A stretch of 64,000 nucleotides of DNA, taken from NCBI GenBank assembly GCA_034440615.1, contig JAOTOM010001605.1:1-64000 (forward strand). Direction: 5' to 3'. The translations under genes and the position numbers were made by a program. This DNA comes from Ashinkailepas kermadecensis (taxonomy: Eukaryota; Arthropoda; Thecostraca; Neolepadidae). Numbering within the stretch: the stretch's first letter is position 1; every line of letters begins with the position of its first letter. Below are positions 59,701-64,000 of the stretch, in pieces. Under the pieces are notes generated by a model that was not told the origin of the DNA, searched no databases, and saw only the letters and a program-made list of their open reading frames with translations.

Positions 59701-62700
59701 AGTGGTCGGACACGGCTAGTGTGACCTGTATTGACGGCGCGAGGGCGTGATCTGTTGGACATGATGTGATCTGTGACCGGGTGTGCTCTGTTGGTCGAGT
59801 GGTCGGACACGGCTAGTGTGACCTGTATTGACGGCGCGAGGGCGTGATCTGTTGGACATGATGTGATCTGTGACCGGGTGTGCTCTGTTGGTCGAGTGGT
59901 CGGACACGGCTAGTGTGACCTGTATTGACGGCGCGAGGGCGTGATCTGTTGGACATGATGTGATCTGTGACCGGGTGTGCTCTGTTGGTCGAGTGGTCGG
60001 ACACGGCTAGTGTGACCTGTATTGACGGCGCGAGGGCGTGATCTGTTGGACATGATGTGATCTGTGACCGGGTGTGCTCTGTTGGTCGAGTGGTCGGACA
60101 CGGCTAGTGTGACCTGTATTGACGGCGCGAGGGCGTGATCTGTTGGACATGATGTGATCTGTGACCGGGTGTGCTCTGTTGGTCGAGTGGTCGGACACGG
60201 CTAGTGTGACCTGTATTGACGGCGCGAGGGCGTGATCTGTTGGACATGATGTGATCTGTGACCGGGTGTGCTCTGTTGGTCGAGTGGTCGGACACGGCTA
60301 GTGTGACCTGTATTGACGGCGCGAGGGCGTGATCTGTTGGACATGATGTGATCTGTGACCGGGTGTGCTCTGTTGGTCGAGTGGTCGGACACGGCTAGTG
60401 TGACCTGTATTGACGGCGCGAGGGCGTGATCTGTTGGACATGATGTGATCTGTGACCGGGTGTGCTCTGTTGGTCGAGTGGTCGGACACGGCTAGTGTGA
60501 CCTGTATTGACGGCGCGAGGGCGTGATCTGTTGGACATGATGTGATCTGTGACCGGGTGTGCTCTGATGGTCGAGTGGTCGGACACGGCTAGTGTGACCT
60601 GTATTGACGGCGCGAGGGCGTGATCTGTTGGACATGATGTGATCTGTGACCGGGTGTGCTCTGTTGGTCGAGTGGTCGGACACGGCTAGTGTGACCTGTA
60701 TTGACGGCGCGAGGGCGTGATCTGTTGGACATGATGTGATCTGTGACCGGGTGTGCTCTGTTGGTCGAGTGGTCGGACACGGCTAGTGTGACCTGTATTG
60801 ACGGCGCGAGGGCGTGACCTGTTGGACATGATGTGATCTGTGACCGGGTGTGCTCTGATGGTCGAGTGGTCGGACACGGCTAGTGTGACCTGTATTGACG
60901 GCGCGAGGGCGTGATCTGTTGGACATGATGTGATCTGTGACCGGGTGTGTTCTGTTGGTCGAGTGGTCGGACACGGCTAGTGTGACCTGTATTGACGGCG
61001 CGAGGGCGTGATCTGTTGGACATGATGTGATCTGTGACCGGGTGTGCTCTGTTGGTCGAGTGGTCGGACACGGCTAGTGTGACCTGTATTGACGGCGCGA
61101 GGGCGTGATCTGTTGGACATGATGTGATCTGTGACCGGGTGTGCTCTGTTGGTCGAGTGGTCGGACACGGCTAGTGTGACCTGTATTGACGGCGCGAGGG
61201 CGTGACCTGTTGGACATGATGTGATCTGTGACCGGGTGTGCTCTGATGGTCGAGTGGTCGGACACGGCTAGTGTGACCTGTATTGACGGCGCGAGGGCGT
61301 GATCTGTCGGACATGATGTGATCTGTGACCGGGTGTGCTCTGATGGTCGAGTGGTCGGACACGGCTAGTGTGACCTGTATTGACGGCGCGAGGGCGTGAT
61401 CTGTCGGACATGATGTGATCTGTGACCGGGTGTGCTCTGTTGGTTGAGTCGTCGGACACGGCTAGTGTGACCTGTATTGATGGCGCGAGGGCGTGATCTG
61501 TTGGTCGAGTGGTCGGACACGGCTAGTGTGACCTGTATTGATGGCGATTAATCTATCATGTGGTATAACTGTGATATCCCTTGTTGGCTCTTCCTCCTAA
61601 ATTTGTTTGGCATGCCAAATGAAAAATCCAAAACATTGCTTGGTTGGATTGGGCGAAATAAATACATATGCATGCATACATGTCCGAAATTATACACTAC
61701 CTTCTGCCTCACCTATTCAAGACATCTATTCTAACGTCTAGTGTACACTTCTAGAGAGGCGCGAGACCTTGTCAATTTATGATCATGATATCACGTGTAT
61801 CAATGTGGTACGTGTACAAGACTAAGTATCACATCTCACTTGCAGTCTTTTGGCTGTATGTTGACCTCATGTGTGTTTTTAAGGGTATCGAGTGTGCGTG
61901 AAAATTTGTGTTCGTCAGATATCGGATGTAAATACAATGTTCAATTGTTTGCTGTCAAGGATATCAATTTGATGGGAAACTGTCTGTTTGTTGTTTTCTG
62001 TTTGTCTGTCTGTTTTCCACAGATATTTCACTGCCGAAGCCCGTTCTCCCGAGTAAATCTGCCGGCCGTGAAGCCCTTGTTCACCGGTGTAAATCCTGCC
62101 CCCATGTTCTCCCATGTGGCTTCCACTCCCCATGTGATGCTTGCTCCTCCATGTGACATCTCTCCCATGAGACTCCTGCTTCCCCATGTGATGCTGTTCC
62201 ATGTGACCACTGCTTTTCCATGTGCCCACTGCTCCCTATGTGACGCCCGCGGTCTGCTCTCCCATGTGACCCCTGCTCCCCTATGCGACACTTGTCCCAT
62301 GTAACCGCTGCTGCCCCACGTGACACCTGCCTCCGTGTCTGCTCTCCACGTAACCGCTGCTCCCCCACGTGACACCTGCCTCCGTATCTGCTCTCCACGT
62401 AACCGCTGCTCGCGCGTGGAACCCCTTCCCACCCGTGGAACGCGTGCTTCGGCACATGACACTGCGCCTGCTGCTGGCAGCTGGAGAAGGGCTGCGTGGA
62501 TGGCCAGAATATCCAGAGTGTGCTGCTCTCAATGCGACGCTACCGGATGGGTCTGATACAGACGCACGAGCAGCTCAAGTTCTCATACCTGGCCATTGTG
62601 CAGGGTGCTCGCTCCCTTCTCAATCACAACTCGCTGGTAAGATGTGACTCGATCTCATCGCTCAGTCGTAGTGAGTGTGGTGACAGTGGTAGCTTATACG

Positions 62701-63140
62701 TCGTCAGGTTGGATATCCAGCCAGTATGTCACTGATGTCAGCACAGTCTGCTCTGGCAGGTCGCCCGTATCAGGTCGGCGTGGCATTTTCGAACACTCTA
62801 ACAGACGTTTTGACATTGACCTCCTCTTCCACTGACCCACCTACAGCCAGTCTCGCCTGACTAGGCCTGGTATTCTGACCTGACCACTCTGCTATTCTGA
62901 CACACTTAAGCACCGTGCGTCCAATCATTCTGACGACCTGACGTGACGTTACCCGTCTTCGCCAGTGTGATCTGACGTCGTGTGATCCCCCGCCAGTGCG
63001 ATCTAACGTCGTGTGATCCCTCGCCAGTGTGATCTGACGAACGGCAGCAGCTCGCCCCAAAAGCGGAAATTGCAGGAGCGAGACGACTCCGACTCTGACA
63101 CGCCGCCGCCGCCGCCGCCCCGCGCCGAGTCACTCAGCAG
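47687..63140 (+). CDS. Ptp61F: PTPN1/PTPN2-type tyrosine phosphatase (Ptp61F-like), 3' end outside
   Basis: Six exons (47687-47770, 51683-51979, 54331-54458, 55063-55288, 62481-62636, 63028-63140) join in phase into 334 codons plus two bases. Non-receptor tyrosine phosphatases of this family remove phosphate from insulin receptor and JAK/STAT-type targets. Key parts: phosphotyrosine loop [14 protein letters not shown] with Tyr55; [27 protein letters not shown] loop TTWPDFGIP with Asp192; P-loop [14 protein letters not shown] with Cys226 and Arg232; Q-loop RMGLIQT with Gln272. All catalytic residues are present. The tail has KRK and [11 protein letters not shown], like the SH3-binding proline motif of fly Ptp61F. 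The gene runs past the window; the membrane or nuclear tail is not seen. Confidence 0.95.
48640..48960 (+). mobile_element. CR1-like LINE fragment (linker before RT)
   Basis: With frameshifts it reads [20 protein letters not shown], then [19 protein letters not shown] and SMQFSTV. This corresponds to the KAKKDAFRVFKEAS and GPLEVNG region of the LINE at 45 kb. It lies in the sense direction in phosphatase intron 1, with stops. Confidence 0.62.
49873..49932 (+). mobile_element. Short retroposed element, copy d
   Basis: Sixty bases ending agccgatgcaccctaaagcc then ctaataactaac, between a perfect 12-bp duplication, tgtaaattgaat, at 49861-49872 and 49933-49944. Opposite orientation to the other copies. 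Confidence 0.87.
51683..51979 (+). CDS. Ptp61F: Phosphatase exon 2
   Basis: Acceptor cgcgtctccccgcag, donor gtgcgcgg, 99 codons, phase 0 to 0. It encodes [36 protein letters not shown] and [13 protein letters not shown], very close to the same segment in fly and human enzymes. Tyr55 equals Tyr46 of PTP1B. Confidence 0.97.
51980..53599. other. Phosphatase intron 2, unique part
   Basis: No exon or repeat family recognised. Confidence 0.5.
53600..53890. repeat. Minisatellite, about 23-bp units (12 or so)
   Basis: Units of cagtgcagtgtagcacatta plus tgt with variants; degenerates to the right up to about 54.05 kb. In phosphatase intron 2. Confidence 0.9.
54083..54240 (+). mobile_element. tRNA-derived SINE, copy 3, in phosphatase intron 2
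   Basis: Same SINE as at 1.0 and 6.1 kb, with the best B-box (GGTTCAAGTCTC). Flanked by a 15-bp duplication cattacagcatagcg at 54068-54082 and 54241-54255. It ends about 90 bp before exon 3. Confidence 0.9.
54331..54458 (+). CDS. Ptp61F: Phosphatase exon 3
   Basis: Acceptor tgtcacacggcag, donor gtgagtcg; phase 0 in, 2 out. It encodes [13 protein letters not shown] and [16 protein letters not shown], matching KCAQYWP and SYYTVRQLEL of PTP1B. Confidence 0.96.
54459..55062. other. Phosphatase intron 3
   Basis: Short intron without recognised content. Confidence 0.7.
55063..55288 (+). CDS. Ptp61F: Phosphatase exon 4 (WPD loop and active site)
   Basis: Acceptor caccgtccgcag; one base completes Glu170. 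Donor gtcagtgg at 55289, phase 0, less common but the only one that keeps homology. It encodes [20 protein letters not shown] and [20 protein letters not shown], holding Asp192, Cys226 and Arg232. Confidence 0.97.
55455..56330 (+). mobile_element. Decayed non-LTR reverse transcriptase in phosphatase intron 4
   Basis: Plus-strand frames with shifts read [31 protein letters not shown], then [32 protein letters not shown], and [12 protein letters not shown]. These follow RT motifs (FD, WFRSYL, PQGSxLGPxLF, YADDT). The catalytic YADD has become YAID, so it is inactive. The motif spacing differs from the LINE at 43-45 kb, so it is a second family. Confidence 0.78.
56590..61545. repeat. 97-bp satellite, about 51 units, in phosphatase intron 4
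   Basis: Unit includes ggacatgatgtgatctgtga, ccgggtgtgctctg, gtcgagtggtcggacacggc and tagtgtgacctgtattgacg. A 96-bp variant (tagtggacctgtactgacgg) recurs near 57.05, 57.44, 57.73 and 57.92 kb. The stretch 58.67-59.2 kb is scrambled by deletions. Units from about 59.33 to 60.49 kb are almost identical. Variant positions are A/T/C after ctctg and C/T in gtgaYctgtYgg. The peptides [12 protein letters not shown] are frame artefacts of 97 = 3n+1. Confidence 0.98.
61546..62099. other. Phosphatase intron 4, after satellite
   Basis: Unique AT-rich sequence, nothing recognised. Confidence 0.5.
62100..62420. repeat. Degenerate array before phosphatase exon 5
   Basis: Repeats of ccatgtgatgcttgctcc and ccatgtgacccctgctcccc, then two units of about 49 bp (cacgtgacacctgcctccgt and on). 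It ends about 60 bp before the exon 5 acceptor. Confidence 0.82.
62481..62636 (+). CDS. Ptp61F: Phosphatase exon 5 (Q-loop)
   Basis: Acceptor cgcctgctgctggcag, donor gtaagatg, 52 codons, phase 0 to 0. It encodes [40 protein letters not shown] and GARSLL, matching [20 protein letters not shown] of PTP1B. Gln272 equals Gln262. Confidence 0.97.
62960..63045. repeat. 31-bp triplication of the exon 6 acceptor
   Basis: Three units starting at 62960, 62991 and 63022, each cgccagtgtgatctgacgtc or a close variant. The third is the real splice acceptor and exon start. Upstream use would shift frame by 31 or 62 bases and reach a stop. Confidence 0.88.
63028..63140 (+). CDS. Ptp61F: Phosphatase exon 6 (basic and proline-rich tail)
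   Basis: Acceptor gatccctcgccag, phase 0; donor gtaggagc, phase 2. It encodes [20 protein letters not shown] then [21 protein letters not shown] may be part of a nuclear signal. PPPPPPR followed by a short Ser/Leu stretch recalls the PPPLPPR motif after the catalytic domain of fly Ptp61F. No later exon is found to 64.0 kb. Confidence 0.8.
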
Positions 63141-64000
63141 GTAGGAGCTGCACCGCGTGGTCGCGCCACACACCTGCACGTGTGTGCGTGTCCTGACTTC
63201 TCGACCAATGCCTATCGCGTCGCGGTACCTGGTGCTCCACGCCGGGCAGCTGAGCCAGCGTCCGGGTACCGACGGCCAGCCGACGGCCTCTCGGTGGCTG
63301 CCGAGCGAGGCGGGTTGTGCGGTACGGTACGGTCTGCACCACATGAGGTGGCGTCTCGCTGGCTGCTGCATGTTCAGTGGCTGCACCGAGCGGTAGTGTC
63401 CTGCGGCAGGGTTAAAATATTGGTTTTTCGTTAGGTGTGAGATGTCGAAACGAGCACAGTAGGATGTCGAAGTTTGACATGGAATTAGTGTCATTTAAAA
63501 CGTTTTTATGTCTTTCAGACTCAAATTTGAACCAATGGTTTAGGTACTTATGACTGTACCTTTATGATTTGTTTTATGATTCATAATTTAGGTAGATATA
63601 TATTCTGGATCGAGAGAATAATACCTATGCCATAAACAGGTATTGTATGCCATACCGCATTATAGGTAATCCCTTAACCTGAAATTGCATTGCAAAATGT
63701 TCGTGTATCACCATTCCTTATCGAGAGCATCAACATGTTATTTATGAACGAGATACTGTTAGAAGGGAAAAACGAGGAATTAATAAGCACCAGGCAAGGA
63801 TCAGGATGTCGATACCTCTTGGAGAAGGATGTCGATGGAGTGTTCAGAAAGTGGTATATTCCACCCTATTTCTCGAATAATTTATCACTGTCCTGCGGGC
63901 ATGGTGGTCACAGGGCGGTCGTCGGCAGACCCTGGCGGCAGAAGTCGCGGGCTGGCTGTTGACATCGGTGGAATGTCCGATAGGGCGGCTGCTCTGATGG
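63141..64000. other. Phosphatase intron 6 up to window end
   Basis: No exon that continues phase 2 was recognised; the gene should continue beyond the window. Confidence 0.5.

Noticed and set aside
56590..61545. Dozens of open frames starting MSDHST
   Set aside because: They repeat every 97 bp in rotating frames, as expected from a 97-bp satellite; there is no splice context or coding constraint.
56590..61545. CRISPR-like direct repeats
   Set aside because: Units are contiguous with no unique spacers, and the host genes are eukaryotic.

Overview
This is nuclear DNA of an animal, most likely an arthropod. The genes are split by GT-AG introns and their exons are rich in G/C at third codon positions. 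They sit in repeat-rich DNA with a tRNA-derived SINE, decayed non-LTR retrotransposons and many minisatellites. The phosphatase gene resembles insect Ptp61F more than vertebrate PTPN1 around its proline-rich tail. The species cannot be named from the window. I see no bacterial operon, CRISPR array or virus.

Three conserved genes were rebuilt exon by exon, with reading phase agreeing at every internal junction. (1) 2.5-7.2 kb, plus strand: the 3' part of a URI1-like (unconventional prefoldin RPB5 interactor) gene, with RVSF and SILK motifs, a coding minisatellite and the conserved C-terminus. (2) 12.2-23.0 kb, minus strand: an apparently complete cyclin E gene of nine coding exons and 420 codons, with the MRAIL patch and a C-terminal LTPPDS degron. 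A CpG-rich segment with E2F-type sites at 26.3-27.4 kb is its likely upstream control region. (3) 47.7-63.1 kb and beyond, plus strand: a PTPN1/PTPN2/Ptp61F-type tyrosine phosphatase with the full catalytic domain; its 3' end lies outside the window. URI and cyclin E are convergent; cyclin E and the phosphatase are divergent across about 25 kb.

The rest is non-coding. It holds three SINE copies with perfect 14-16 bp target-site duplications (TSDs), a family of roughly 40-65 bp insertions with 10-13 bp TSDs, three LINE reverse-transcriptase remnants, a 5 kb satellite of 97-bp units inside a phosphatase intron, about 20 shorter tandem arrays, fold-back structures, and a 2.9 kb tract almost without CpG. 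The most unusual theme is that several minisatellites touch, and were apparently seeded from, the splice junctions of the three genes: the cyclin E exon 3 donor, the URI exon acceptor at 2.5 kb and the last phosphatase acceptor.

The genes are housekeeping and cell-cycle regulators (URI/PP1 and prefoldin-like scaffold, G1/S cyclin, tyrosine phosphatase). Nothing shows that they work as one unit. Their interest lies in how repeats have grown around their exons.
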